The notes beneath the pieces were generated by a model. The model was not told the DNA's origin and ran no database searches. It saw only the letters and a program-made list of their open reading frames with translations. Positions 1-8,628 of a stretch of DNA of 64,000 bases are shown piece after piece. The translations under genes were made by a program, and so were the position numbers. Numbering within the stretch: position 1 is the first letter of the stretch; each line of letters starts with the position of its first letter. This DNA is from CAXRDE01 sp964229355 (GTDB lineage Bacteria; Cyanobacteriota; Sericytochromatia; UBA7694): NCBI GenBank assembly GCA_964229355.1, contig CAXRDE010000023.1:62001-126000 (forward strand), given 5' to 3'.

Positions 1-289
1 CAACCCGATAGCAAATAGCCCCCTCGATACTAGTGCTACTGGTAAATAAACCGACGGATTCAAAAGCAGGTTTATTTCTTATTTCGCCCACAAATTTTCG
101 CCACAGCCAGTCATGATCAACCTGGAATTTCTTTTTGTGAGGATCTAAACAGTTATTAGCCCACCACTTTGCATCAATGTGATTTTTCGCAATATTTCTT
201 TCAAGTTGAAAAAAATTGGCTTTTACAGCATCATTTGTTTTTCCATGTATTAAGTTGATTGCCAAGAGCGGTTTTGTCAAATTCTTCAC
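1..289 (-). CDS. Partial unknown protein, cut by window edge
   Basis: An open reading frame of about 96 codons starts at a GTG (289) and runs off the left edge of the window without a stop, so only the N-terminal part is visible. The peptide is rich in Lys, Asn and aromatic residues and shows no motif I recognise. No clear ribosome binding site precedes the GTG, so an internal TTG at 280 could also be the start. The region is AT-rich compared with the rest of the window and lies beside a decayed insertion sequence, which suggests acquired or decaying DNA. It could be a real gene or a degraded remnant. Confidence 0.4.
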   Translation of the reverse strand, partial: MKNLTKPLLAINLIHGKTNDAVKANFFQLERNIAKNHIDAKWWANNCLDPHKKKFQVDHDWLWRKFVGEIRNKPAFESVGLFTSSTSIEGAICYRV

Positions 290-429
290 TCAGTAAAATT
301 GCATGTTATTTTTGATTTACTCTACCACAATTTCCACTTAGAATTGCTGATAGCTAAAGAAAGACTTTAAAATTCTTCAAATTTTAAATAACAAATTTTT
401 TTATTGGAGCCAAACTGAAGCAACTATTA

Positions 430-1852
430 ACTGTAGTTTCAGAATTTTAAGCTCCCTGTAAAGTAATGAAATCGTGGTTTTGGGTGTTTATTGAGGGGAA
501 GCCATTTAGACTTACCCCCTTAAAAATACTAGCACCCTGAAAAACATCCCTCATCCACTGTTGAACGCGTTTCAGGCTTGCCCGTCCTTTGGGTTTGTAC
601 CACGGGGTCTGCAGCGGTTTCACAATAGCTTTGACCGAAAGAAACTTCAGCAAGGCAGAGGCCACAAAAGCCAGGTGAACATACCGTAAAACGCTGGTTT
701 CAGAGCGTAGGTGGTAGTTAAATGCTCCAAGCTCTTGTTTCAGTTCGCGAAAGCCCAACTCAATCTGAAAATGAGCCCCATAGTACGCAATCATTTGCTC
801 TGGGGTCAGCTTTAAGTCGTTGGTAAATAGCAGAAAATTGGCTTTTCGCAAGCCTTTGACTAGGATCACTTTGACGGGCCGTATATGGCCTTTTAAAAGC
901 CCTTCAAAGCAAGCGTACTCAAGTTTGTGGTTCTTTCCGTAAACAAACACTTCCGTGGGTGTAAGCCGTTCTGGATTGTCTAAAAATGTTGCCAGTTGAA
1001 CTTTTTCACCGTAGCGTTTGGGGCGCCCACGATAGGTTTTATCCATGGGTGCAATGAGTGGCCTGTAGCCCACAGCCGTTGTCTTTAGCAGGCTTAAAAC
1101 AGGACACTTGAGTTTGTTCACAAAGTTTTGAGTGCCATAAAAATTGTCCCCAGCGAGCAGAGCGTCTTTTTAATATGGCAGTTGTTCTACCAGCTCTAAT
1201 GCAAGTTCATGCTTGGTTTTGAAGACCTCAGCGTGCTTTTCTCGGACAAAGATAGAGGCATTCATCGGCATAAAACTCCAACCTATTTTTTCCTGGTGCA
1301 AAACACCCAAAGTTACCCAACAGTGTCCTTTCTCGCCTACAATGCCAAATGCTGACAGTTCTTGCCCATCCTCTGTTTTTACGTTTGCCCTGACGCGTTT
1401 ATGATGTTCGGCATGCCAGCACAGTTTCTCTATGATTCTTGCATGGGGCTTGAAGTTTTTAGTATACCCAGAGGGCATAAATCGTCTATACACAGTAACA
1501 GCGGTGCTTCAGGACGTTGGCAAGTCCTCAAATACCAAAGCATTAAATCCTGGGCGATGTGCTGATGCTGCTTTTCCTTTTCTGAAAAAGTCGTAGATTG
1601 TGCTGTGATGACGGCTCCAATTTGCACTGTCATTGACTTCTGTTATTGCTTTGGGGCCAGTGATTTGAGCAAAGCCCGTGACTATTCGGGCGAAATGTTG
1701 AAATGAAGGGGCTGTAAACGTATTTTTAAACGGGTGGAGAAAGTCGTGTATCATGTTCATTGTGGCTTATCCTGGCTGTTTTGATCGACTTTTAGGATAA
1801 GCCACTTTACACCTTCAGTAACAACTCACACCAATTTCTCAGAAACTACAGT
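430..1852 (-). mobile_element. Decayed insertion sequence, IS4/IS701-like
   Basis: A unit of about 1.42 kb is bounded by imperfect terminal inverted repeats: ACTGTAGTTTC-AGAA at 430-444 and its complement ACTGTAGTTTCTGAGAA reading inward from 1852. It encloses one transposase reading direction that is broken by frameshifts and a stop. No convincing target-site duplication is visible in the flanks, which fits an old insertion. The family call (IS4 superfamily) rests on the DDE residues described for the transposase remnant. Confidence 0.7.
447..1760 (-). pseudogene. Broken DDE transposase
   Basis: The transposase is spread over three reading frames. The N-terminal part (1760 to about 1560) contains the helix-turn region; a second frame near 1500-1560 carries the first catalytic Asp in LLLCIDD; a third frame (1493-447) carries the second Asp in AGDNFYG (about 1150) and the C-terminal Y-x2-H-x3-E-x6-K box in YGAHFQIELGFRELK, a variant of the IS4 Y-R-E-K signature in which His replaces Arg. 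The third frame is interrupted by an in-frame TAA at 1170-1172. At least two frameshifts plus one nonsense codon make a functional enzyme very unlikely unless programmed frameshifting and readthrough both occur. Confidence 0.8.
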
Positions 1853-1986
1853 ACTCATCATTTATCAACTTGGAGCTTGGCTCATGTGGAAAGACATAAG
1901 ATGAATAAAGAAGTAACTTCCGTATTGGAAATTACTTTAGCAAGCCAAAGCAGACCAAAGTTGGTTTGATTTTAACTTTCTAAAAG

Positions 1987-2772
1987 CTATAACCCGTCCC
2001 AAACGTCATTTACTTTTACCCTAATTTCACTTAATTTACCAAGGCAAACTTCCAAATCAGCCATTAATGTATTGAATTCCGTTTGTTCTTCAGGTTCATT
2101 GGAAATGCCTTTTTTAATCTTCTTTTGTATTGAGCCGAGTTGGAGATCTACACTTTCAAATTGAGTGTTTATTTCTCTCAAAGTAGGCCGTCCATAATCC
2201 ATGTAACTTGGACCGATGTGCACGTGCCATCCAAAGAGTTTATCGTCAGAAAAATACTTGTCTATCATACTTTTCCACGATTCACAGACTGGCATCCAAA
2301 ATGATGCTTTATCCTGCAACTTGTTAAGATCCTCTTGAATTTCTGGATGAGTATCTACTGAGACGCCATCTCTCTCAATGCGCATTCTTTTTACGGTTTC
2401 AAAAAGTTGTGAAGTTTTAGCCCAGCCTTCATTCGTATCCATATCTCTTAAACAATATGAGATCAAAGATCGTAAAAGAAAAGTTCTTTGTACGATTTGA
2501 TTTGCGTCTAAGCTATCCCAAGCGAACGCTGTTTTGAATTCCCTAATATTCCTTAAAATATAATCTTCCGTTGACTCATGGTATTCATCAAACCTTTCCC
2601 CAATCTTGGCAGGAGCGGAAAGATCTACTTCTGAGAAGCTTTTTACGTACTCTGGAATAATAAAGCCGTCTAAAAAATGGTTTGACAAGGTACTTAAACG
2701 CTCTTGCACAAGTTCGTCCTGCTTTTCGTACCAATCCAGCATAACCATTAACGGATTTACAGTATTGCTCAT
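1987..2772 (-). CDS. Unknown soluble protein
   Basis: A 261-residue protein with no signal peptide or membrane segment. It starts at an ATG with a good AGGAG eight bases upstream. The sequence is acidic, mainly helical in appearance, with a Lys/Glu-rich C-terminal third that looks like a short coiled coil. I recognise no domain. It sits alone in the AT-rich left end of the window next to the decayed insertion sequence, and its base composition is lower in G+C than the genes from 3.1 kb on, suggesting horizontal acquisition. Function unknown. Confidence 0.7.
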   Translation of the reverse strand: MSNTVNPLMVMLDWYEKQDELVQERLSTLSNHFLDGFIIPEYVKSFSEVDLSAPAKIGERFDEYHESTEDYILRNIREFKTAFAWDSLDANQIVQRTFLLRSLISYCLRDMDTNEGWAKTSQLFETVKRMRIERDGVSVDTHPEIQEDLNKLQDKASFWMPVCESWKSMIDKYFSDDKLFGWHVHIGPSYMDYGRPTLREINTQFESVDLQLGSIQKKIKKGISNEPEEQTEFNTLMADLEVCLGKLSEIRVKVNDVWDGL

Positions 2773-3126
2773 GCTTTAACTCCTTTTAATATCCACAAAA
2801 ACTATATCTTGCCCCGGTCAAGATCATCCCATTGTTGGCCTGCCCTGACGGATTTTTTCCTACAAGAATATCATTCATTTCTGCCTCGCTATTAAGGTTT
2901 TAGGCCCGTCAGAGTCTGGCCAACCAGTAACACGCAAAAGCCGTACTTAATATGCCCCTCGTTTATCACAAACCATTGAACCACACCCCCACCCTCAAAA
3001 CAAGCCCCAAACCCTGATGCAACAATCATCAAAGCCCCTCTCTCTAAAAACGGCTCCCCCTGTATAACACGCAAAAAATGCATGTTTAATAGACGGGCTC
3101 ACCCCAAAATAAGGTACGCTAACACC
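2773..3126. other. Intergenic stretch, no convincing gene
   Basis: About 350 bases between the divergent unknown gene and the desaturase. A 63-codon minus-strand frame (2892-3083) exists but has no ribosome binding site and no recognisable product. The copies of CTGACGG near 2845 and CCGTCAG near 2907 are inverted but about 55 bases apart, so a hairpin is doubtful. The only signal I would support is the -10-like hexamer just before the desaturase. Confidence 0.4.
3115..3120 (+). promoter_or_regulatory. -10-like TACGCT, leaderless start
   Basis: TACGCT lies six bases before the preferred ATG (3127) of the desaturase and no Shine-Dalgarno is present. This matches the TANNNT pattern seen before several other genes in the window and suggests a leaderless transcript. 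Confidence 0.4.
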
Positions 3127-3942
3127 ATGCGTTCTACAGCCCATGCCTCTACCCTGAACCCGGTACAGTTAAGTCTGTTCTTGTTGTTTCATGCCCTCAC
3201 CCTGTACCTGCTCACCCGCGTGCCCTGGAGCGGCCCGGCCCTGTACAAAGGGCTCTTGCTGGCCTTTGGCATGCACCAGCTGCGCTTTTTTGGCATGTCG
3301 GTGGTGCTGCACCGCTATTTTTCGCACAAGGCCTTTCGCACCTCGCGAGCGTTTCAGTTTGTGTTGGCGTTAATCGGCAGTTTGACCCTGATTCGGGGCC
3401 CCATTCGCTTTGCGGCGGCCCACCGTTACCACCACCGCCACTCCGATCAACCCGAAGACATTCACAGCCCCCGCGATGGCTTTGCCTGGGCCTATGTGGG
3501 CTGGCTCATGAGCAGCCGCTTTGCCGAAGTCAGTAGCACGGGCGCACGGGATCTGCGGCGTTTTGTGGAATTAAGGGTGTTGGATCGTTTGTATTGGCTG
3601 CCCTCGGTGCTCTTGTGGCTGGGGCTCTATGCCTGGGGCGGTCTGCCAGCGTTAGTATGGGGAGGCTTTGTGAGCACCCTCAGCACCTGGCATTTGGCCT
3701 TTTGGATCACCTCGGTGTTTCACCGGGTGGGGCGACAGGACTTTGACACGGGCGACGACAGTCGCAACCACGGGGGCCTGGCCCTGCTGACCCTGGGTGA
3801 AGGGTGGCACAATAACCACCATCACCACATGCAGTCGGCCCACTTAAGGGCCAAACCGGGTCAGTTAGATCCCGGCTTTTGGAGCATTTGGTGTCTCGAA
3901 AAGCTGGGACTTGTTTATGACGTGAAGCGCTTTCGGGCCTAG
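3127..3942 (+). CDS. Acyl-lipid/acyl-CoA fatty acid desaturase
   Basis: A 271-residue integral membrane desaturase that introduces a double bond into fatty acyl chains using a di-iron centre. All three histidine boxes are present: HRYFSH (62-67), HRYHHRHSD (99-107) and EGWHNNHHHH (225-234), with hydrophobic segments between them as in the delta-9 family. I chose ATG 3127 instead of an in-frame ATG at 3082 because homologues begin near here and a -10-like hexamer lies just upstream. Its stop overlaps that of the convergent helicase by four bases (CTAG). Substrate (lipid-bound or CoA-bound acyl chain) and regiospecificity cannot be read from sequence. Confidence 0.9.
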   Translation: MRSTAHASTLNPVQLSLFLLFHALTLYLLTRVPWSGPALYKGLLLAFGMHQLRFFGMSVVLHRYFSHKAFRTSRAFQFVLALIGSLTLIRGPIRFAAAHRYHHRHSDQPEDIHSPRDGFAWAYVGWLMSSRFAEVSSTGARDLRRFVELRVLDRLYWLPSVLLWLGLYAWGGLPALVWGGFVSTLSTWHLAFWITSVFHRVGRQDFDTGDDSRNHGGLALLTLGEGWHNNHHHHMQSAHLRAKPGQLDPGFWSIWCLEKLGLVYDVKRFRA

Positions 3943-5354
3943 CGGCCTCTGCGGGGTGCGCTGTTTTGGCGGGCTGCACCACTGCGGGGCGCACTGCTTT
4001 TGAAACCTGATTTAGCGGCGGGTTTAGCACCAGGTCTTGCGCCGGCTTTCGCGCCTGGCTTTGCACCCGCGCGGGCGGGCTTTTTCTTGTCCCGGTAGGC
4101 AGCACCGCCCTTACCCACCAATTCACCGTTGCGCTCGGCCCGACGCATCATGGCGGGGCGATCCAATTGAATGTGCGCGCGGCTTTGCTGTTCGCCACCC
4201 ACGGCGGCTTTTTCCTGGGCGGTGGGCTGGGTAAAGGCACCCGCTGATTTGACAGGGATCTGGGTTTGAATCAAACGTTCAATGGCTTTTAACAGCTTCT
4301 TTTCTTCGTCCATGACCAGTGAAACGGCCTGACCGGTACTGCCAGCACGGCCCGTCCGGCCAATGCGGTGTACATAGTCCTCAGCCACATAGGGAATCTC
4401 ATAATTCACCACGTAAGGCAGGGCATCAATGTCTAAGCCACGCGCAGCAATATCTGTGGCCACCAGGGCCTGAATTTTACCGGCTTTAAAGTCAGCCAGG
4501 GCTTTGGTGCGCGCGGTTTGACTCTTGTTGCCGTGAATGGCCATGGCCCGAATGCCATCGCTTTCGAGCTGCTTCGCCAGACGGTTGGCGCCGTGCTTGG
4601 TTTTGGTAAACACCAGCACCTGCTCCCATTGACCGTCCTGGATCAGGTGGGCCAGCAATTCCCGCTTGCGGGACTTGGGCACATGGTACACCCACTGCTC
4701 AACGGTCTCAGCGGCGGTGTTTTGACGGGCCACTTCCACCGTGCGGGGGTTCACCAGAATGGTGTCCGACAACTTTTTAATGTCTGCAGAATAGGTGGCC
4801 GAAAAGAACAGGGTCTGACGGCGGGTGGGCAACAGGCGAATGATCTTGCGAATGTCGTGAATAAAGCCCATGTCGAGCATGCGATCTGCTTCGTCCAGCA
4901 CCAGAATTTCAATGTGGGTCAGATCCAGGGCGCGCTGCGACACCAGATCCAACAGACGACCGGGGGTGCCCACCACAATGTCAACGCCTTTTTTTAAGCG
5001 GTTAATTTGAGGCTGAATGCCCACACCGCCAAAAATAACGGCTGAGCGCAGGGGCAAGCCAGCACCATAGACATCGATGCTTTCTTCGACCTGGGCGGCC
5101 AATTCACGGGTGGGGGCCAGGACCAACGCACGGGGAGCCGACGGGTGACGGCGAGGGGTTTCGCTTAAGCGTTGCAACATGGGCAAGGTAAACGCGGCGG
5201 TTTTACCGGTCCCGGTCTGGGCACCGGCCAGTACATCGTGGCCCGCTAAAACATGGGGAATGGCTTTGGCTTGAATAGGTGTAGGCTGGGTATAGCCTTG
5301 CTTTTGAATCCCCTTTAAAAGTTGGGGAAGAAGTCCTAAATTTTGAAATGACAT
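3939..5354 (-). CDS. rhlE: DEAD-box ATP-dependent RNA helicase, RhlE-like
   Basis: A 471-residue helicase that unwinds RNA duplexes, likely in ribosome assembly or cold-stress RNA metabolism. Visible motifs in order: Q motif near 20-30, AQTGTGKT (45-52), PTRELAAQ (81-88), TPGRL (130), DEAD (154-157), SAT, ATDIAARGLDI and HRIGRTGRAG. The last 50 residues are a basic low-complexity tail of Ala/Gly/Lys/Pro repeats typical of RhlE-type extensions that bind RNA. The start at 5354 has AGGA seven bases upstream; a longer frame to 5483 lacks support. A leader of about 200 bases with a perfect hairpin precedes it. Gene name is by family resemblance only. Confidence 0.92.
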   Translation of the reverse strand: MSFQNLGLLPQLLKGIQKQGYTQPTPIQAKAIPHVLAGHDVLAGAQTGTGKTAAFTLPMLQRLSETPRRHPSAPRALVLAPTRELAAQVEESIDVYGAGLPLRSAVIFGGVGIQPQINRLKKGVDIVVGTPGRLLDLVSQRALDLTHIEILVLDEADRMLDMGFIHDIRKIIRLLPTRRQTLFFSATYSADIKKLSDTILVNPRTVEVARQNTAAETVEQWVYHVPKSRKRELLAHLIQDGQWEQVLVFTKTKHGANRLAKQLESDGIRAMAIHGNKSQTARTKALADFKAGKIQALVATDIAARGLDIDALPYVVNYEIPYVAEDYVHRIGRTGRAGSTGQAVSLVMDEEKKLLKAIERLIQTQIPVKSAGAFTQPTAQEKAAVGGEQQSRAHIQLDRPAMMRRAERNGELVGKGGAAYRDKKKPARAGAKPGAKAGARPGAKPAAKSGFKSSAPRSGAARQNSAPRRGR

Positions 5355-5452
5355 GAAAAATCCTGTGGAGGGGCTTGTTGTCGTCTCTAAAATGGGTTCG
5401 AACAACCGATTCGCAAGCCACGCTAAGTTAGTGTATATGCAGTATCTAGAAG

Positions 5453-5468
5453 ATGCCTGAACAGGCAT
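5453..5468. promoter_or_regulatory. Perfect 16-bp palindrome in helicase leader
   Basis: ATGCCTGAACAGGCAT is a perfect palindrome about 100 bases upstream of the helicase start. As RNA it would form a short hairpin; as DNA it could be an operator. DEAD-box helicase genes often carry regulated leaders, but no specific factor can be named. Confidence 0.35.
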
Positions 5469-5569
5469 TGAATCGGAAAACACCTGAAAGATGAGGATTA
5501 ACCTTTTCTTAACCCTTATCTTAACTTAGTATAGCAGGCTTGCGCAGGATTTACCAGCGCATGTTTGCA

Positions 5570-6031
5570 TTAGCCCACAAAAACCTGTTGGGCACCCCAA
5601 AAAAGATAATACCCCATCACCCCAAAAAGCACGGCCCAGACCGCACAACTGGCCAGGTTATACCAGAGATAGCGCCAGGCCGACACGCCGCTCAGAGCGA
5701 TTAAAATGGGCGTAACCACCCGCACGCTGTACACAAAACGAAAACCCACAATAAACAGGTGTTCGTATTTGCGCAGCCAGCGCAGGGCTTTGTCAGCTTT
5801 GCGGTGCAGGCGGGGGCGGGCCAATAGCCATTCACGCCCTTTCCAGCGGCCCAGATGAAAGTACAGCTGATCGCTGCCCAGCACGCCCAAAAAAGACATA
5901 AAAATGACGCCTGGCAACTGCAGGTAACCCTGCATCACGGCCATGACGCCCAATAAAAGAACCGTTTCGCCCTCAATAAAGGTGCCCACCAGCACCGCCC
6001 AATAACCATATTTGACGATCAGGTGGGGCAA
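5570..6031 (-). CDS. DedA-family membrane protein
   Basis: A short DedA/VTT-type integral membrane protein of 153 residues with a G-x-F-I-E-G-E motif near the N-terminus and the GFRFVYSVR segment typical of the family, followed by a hydrophobic C-terminus. Family members act as lipid scramblases or flippases, for instance in undecaprenyl-phosphate recycling, and affect membrane potential and division. The start is uncertain: the open frame begins with TTG at 6031, but frame homology extends upstream into the end of the methyltransferase gene, with CTG as another candidate. The protein is somewhat shorter than usual (about 200 residues). It follows the methyltransferase in the same direction by about 30 bases, so cotranscription is likely. 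Confidence 0.8.
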   Translation of the reverse strand: MPHLIVKYGYWAVLVGTFIEGETVLLLGVMAVMQGYLQLPGVIFMSFLGVLGSDQLYFHLGRWKGREWLLARPRLHRKADKALRWLRKYEHLFIVGFRFVYSVRVVTPILIALSGVSAWRYLWYNLASCAVWAVLFGVMGYYLFWGAQQVFVG

Positions 6032-6060
6032 CCAGGTAAAGAGGGTTTCTAAGAGATCAC

Positions 6061-6687
6061 TCAGGCTTTTTTCTCCAGAATCATAATGTCACTTAAGGTA
6101 AACCAGGGGCCCACATGATTGACCTGCTCGCGGCGCACCACAGTCACCTGATCCGCAATGGACTCATAAACCTCTTGTTTCATGGTGGTGCCAAAACCAA
6201 ACAGCAACAGGCTCAAACGGTGGGTGGCTTTGCGCCACACCTTGTCAAACAGTCCAGGGCGCTGTAAGCGGCCCACAATCAGAATTTTGCCACCGGGCTT
6301 ACAAATACGCACAGCCTCTTTGAGCAGTGCGGCAGGGTCATCTACCACCGTGATCACCGAAAATGAGGTGACCAGGTCATAGGTGTTATCGGGAAGGTCG
6401 GTGCGGGTGGCGTCCATGACCGCCAGATCCGCTTGTATGCCGGGCATATCGCGCAAGCGCTCGCGGGCCTTGGCCACCATTTGTTCACTTAAGTCAATGG
6501 CGGTGAGCTCAGTGCCCGTGGGGTAATAGGCCAACGAATGGCCGGGGCCAATGCCCAACTCGGCAATTTTAATGGCCCCTGAGCGACGAATTTCGCTGGA
6601 CGCCAACACGTGGCCCTCTCGCAAGAGAACCCCAAAAGGATAGTCGTAGAGCCAGGCTAGCTGGCGGTAAATAAAATCTGTCTTCAT
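6061..6687 (-). CDS. Class I SAM-dependent methyltransferase
   Basis: A 208-residue methyltransferase. The SAM-binding motif I reads ELGIGPGHSLAYYP, followed by an acidic motif (TAIDLSEQMVAKARERL) and a post-II segment with DATRTDLPDNTYDLV, as in the UbiE/PmtA-like Methyltransf_11 group. The preferred ATG at 6687 gives the normal N-terminus; an upstream frame to 6783 would overlap the ankyrin gene. It lies between the ankyrin gene and a DedA gene, both on the same strand. PmtA-type phosphatidylethanolamine N-methylation is one possibility because of its N-terminal architecture and membrane-gene neighbours, but the substrate is not determinable. Confidence 0.8.
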   Translation of the reverse strand: MKTDFIYRQLAWLYDYPFGVLLREGHVLASSEIRRSGAIKIAELGIGPGHSLAYYPTGTELTAIDLSEQMVAKARERLRDMPGIQADLAVMDATRTDLPDNTYDLVTSFSVITVVDDPAALLKEAVRICKPGGKILIVGRLQRPGLFDKVWRKATHRLSLLLFGFGTTMKQEVYESIADQVTVVRREQVNHVGPWFTLSDIMILEKKA

Positions 6688-6715
6688 AATGAAAAGAAGT
6701 ATAGCGTAACCGGAG

Positions 6716-8020
6716 CTATTTCTGGGACAAAAGCAACAGGACTTCTTGTGCCTGAGATCCTTTTTGCGGGAATTGACGGGCATAGTCTACCGCCTGCAGG
6801 CCTTTTACATCGCGCAGGGAAGGGTCAGCCCCCTGCTGTAAGAGCAGTTGCACCAGGGCGAGGTCTGTGCGCTGAGCCGCCAGCATTAAGGGGGTTTTTA
6901 AATCACGGTTTTGGCTGTTGACCGCCGCCCGTTGTTCGAGTAGCCAGCGGACCGCTTCGAGATGGCCCTGGCCACTGGCCACGATCAAGGGTGTATTGCC
7001 CCCAAAGTCGGCCTCTTCCACCGACACATCCTGGGCCTGTAAGGCTTGCAAATGATCGACGCGGTTCAGGCTGGCGGCCTGCACCATGGGCGGCACACTC
7101 TGAGGCACAGCCCCCGGACGCAGTACCAGCGGCAGGGCCGGGCGCTGGGCAAAATACGCGGGCGGGGTCACCTGTTTTAGCAGGGTTTGTCGCAGGCTTT
7201 CACGGGCTTCTGCCAGCGGGGGCACGGTCGCAGGCGGGTCGGCCAGCACCACGGCCCAGGCGGTATCCCAGTGCACCAGTTTGTCGGTCAGACCGCGCTG
7301 GGCACTTTGAGCCACACTGGCCAGCAAGGGGCGCACAGGCGTCAGATCTGTCTGTGAGGCAAAGCGGGCATCGAGCCCATAGCGCAACAACACATCAAAG
7401 GTATCAGCCTGGGCCGTTAAAATCAGGGCAGGCCAGAGTTCAGGGGCTTCAAAGGGCGAATAACCATAGCGAAAAAAGAGAGGCAGGGCCTCGGCACGAC
7501 CTTGCAGAACGGCGTAGCTGAGGGCTTTGGGTTCACCGGCTCCCGCCTGTAAAAGCGTGCGTACCGCCACGGCATCGTTGCGGTCCAGGGCCATCAAAAG
7601 CGGATTTTCGCCGGTGCTGCGCGCACGCCGCAGTTGCTCGGCAGGCCAGCGCGAAATCCAGCGGGTGCGCCCATAGCGCACCATCCACATGGGCAGGGTA
7701 TAACCCTGTTCGTCCACACTATCCAGGGGCAATTGGGCGGGCACCAGACGCTCAAAAATGTCTACCTGCTCATGGTAAATGGCCCAACGGGCGAGGGCAA
7801 AGGCGCGGGCTTTACGCTGGGACACCGGCAAGGCGGCCAACTGGCTGAGCTGTTGCAGGGCCTGGGGACGCTCAAGCACCAGGGGCGGCGGTTCACCGGA
7901 CGGGGTTTCAGCGGCCTGAAGGGGAAGTATCGCGGTGCTGATCAGCAGCCACAAACTGCTGCATTGTAAAAGACGCCGCTTCAGGCCAAATCTGACGTTC
8001 AACTTCTTGATGGGTGACAT
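6716..8020 (-). CDS. Secreted ankyrin-repeat protein
   Basis: A 434-residue protein with an N-terminal signal peptide (basic KKLNVRFGLKRR, hydrophobic SSLWLLISTAILPLQA, then cleavage near QAAETP). Ankyrin-type repeats are visible near the middle (TGENPLLMALDRNDAVAVRTLL) and as two or three good copies at the C-terminus (GNTPLIVASGQGHLEAVRWLL; KTPLMLAAQRTDLALVQLLL). Ankyrin repeats mediate protein binding; in the periplasm they often serve scaffold or protective roles. The start at 8020 lies inside the upstream ABC ATPase gene, so the signal peptide is encoded over 113 bases shared with the ATPase C-terminus in another frame. Confidence 0.8.
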   Translation of the reverse strand: MSPIKKLNVRFGLKRRLLQCSSLWLLISTAILPLQAAETPSGEPPPLVLERPQALQQLSQLAALPVSQRKARAFALARWAIYHEQVDIFERLVPAQLPLDSVDEQGYTLPMWMVRYGRTRWISRWPAEQLRRARSTGENPLLMALDRNDAVAVRTLLQAGAGEPKALSYAVLQGRAEALPLFFRYGYSPFEAPELWPALILTAQADTFDVLLRYGLDARFASQTDLTPVRPLLASVAQSAQRGLTDKLVHWDTAWAVVLADPPATVPPLAEARESLRQTLLKQVTPPAYFAQRPALPLVLRPGAVPQSVPPMVQAASLNRVDHLQALQAQDVSVEEADFGGNTPLIVASGQGHLEAVRWLLEQRAAVNSQNRDLKTPLMLAAQRTDLALVQLLLQQGADPSLRDVKGLQAVDYARQFPQKGSQAQEVLLLLSQK

Positions 8021-8570
8021 AAATAAAGGGTACCTGCCGTTGCACTTGAAAACTTCGCAACCAGTATAGCCAACGTTGCTGGGTTTCGCTATCCAATGCA
8101 CTGACCGGTTCGTCAAAAAGATAGAGCTGTGCCGGTTGCAAGAGGGTGCGCACCAGCCCCACGCGCTGGGCCTCGCCCCCGGAAAGGTGCTGAGGGTAAC
8201 GCTGGCTTAAAAAGTCCAGCTCATAATGCGTCAGGGCAGCCTCGGCGGCGGCCGCTGAAACCCCGGTGAGCAGCAGGTTCTCAAGTACGGTTAGGTGAGG
8301 CATGAGTCGCACATCCTGAAAGGCATAGGCCACCGGCCGTTGGTGGGCGGGCACCCAGACATCTGGACCGTAAAGCTGCTGAGGTCCCAAATACAAATGC
8401 CCCGCGCTGGGCTTTTCAAGACCCGCCAGGGTTCGTAAGAGCAGGGTTTTACCGCTGCCGGTGGGGCCTTGCAGCAGGGTCACGGGTGCCTCAAAATGCA
8501 CTTGCATATGCAGGCGACAGGTGCCGCGTACCACCTGCAAATCATGGCATTTTACCGCTGTATTCTTCAT
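7908..8570 (-). CDS. Orphan ABC transporter ATP-binding protein
   Basis: A 220-residue ABC ATPase with Walker A GPTGSGKT (35-42), a Q-loop (FQDVRLMP), the signature LSGGEAQR (129-136), Walker B LYLFDEP (149-155) and an H-loop His at 187. No permease or binding protein lies next to it, so the substrate is unknown; small single-domain ATPases of this shape occur in thiamine, molybdate and efflux systems. The C-terminus after the H-loop is short and reads through 113 bases that also encode the start of the ankyrin protein. A TACACT hexamer lies seven bases before the ATG with no Shine-Dalgarno. It is divergent from the phosphotransferase gene. Confidence 0.85.
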   Translation of the reverse strand: MKNTAVKCHDLQVVRGTCRLHMQVHFEAPVTLLQGPTGSGKTLLLRTLAGLEKPSAGHLYLGPQQLYGPDVWVPAHQRPVAYAFQDVRLMPHLTVLENLLLTGVSAAAAEAALTHYELDFLSQRYPQHLSGGEAQRVGLVRTLLQPAQLYLFDEPVSALDSETQQRWLYWLRSFQVQRQVPFIYVTHQEVERQIWPEAASFTMQQFVAADQHRDTSPSGR

Positions 8571-8577
8571 GGGAAGT

Positions 8578-8583
8578 AGTGTA
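8578..8583 (-). promoter_or_regulatory. -10-like TACACT, leaderless start of ABC ATPase
   Basis: On the minus strand TACACT is followed by seven bases and the ATG at 8570. There is no Shine-Dalgarno. With the facing hexamer at 8616-8621 it forms a compact divergent promoter pair in the 58-base gap. Confidence 0.45.
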
Positions 8584-8615
8584 CACCATCAGCCCTTGCA
8601 TGCTGCCTTCTTTGC

Positions 8616-8621
8616 TATAAT
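8616..8621 (+). promoter_or_regulatory. -10 TATAAT, leaderless start
   Basis: A consensus TATAAT ends seven bases before the ATG at 8629, so the predicted transcription start coincides with the start codon. A weak -35 candidate (TTGCAT, 8596-8601) is spaced only 14 bases away. No Shine-Dalgarno is present. Confidence 0.5.
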
Positions 8622-8628
8622 GCTTCGC

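Noticed and set aside
2892..3083. 63-residue minus-strand reading frame
   Set aside because: No ribosome binding site, no recognisable composition or motif, and it overlaps the promoter region of the desaturase.
8461..8628. Upstream start of the phosphotransferase at 8461
   Set aside because: It would add 56 residues of Cys/Arg-rich sequence overlapping the ABC gene; the TATAAT next to ATG 8629 and the divergent promoter argue for the short form.
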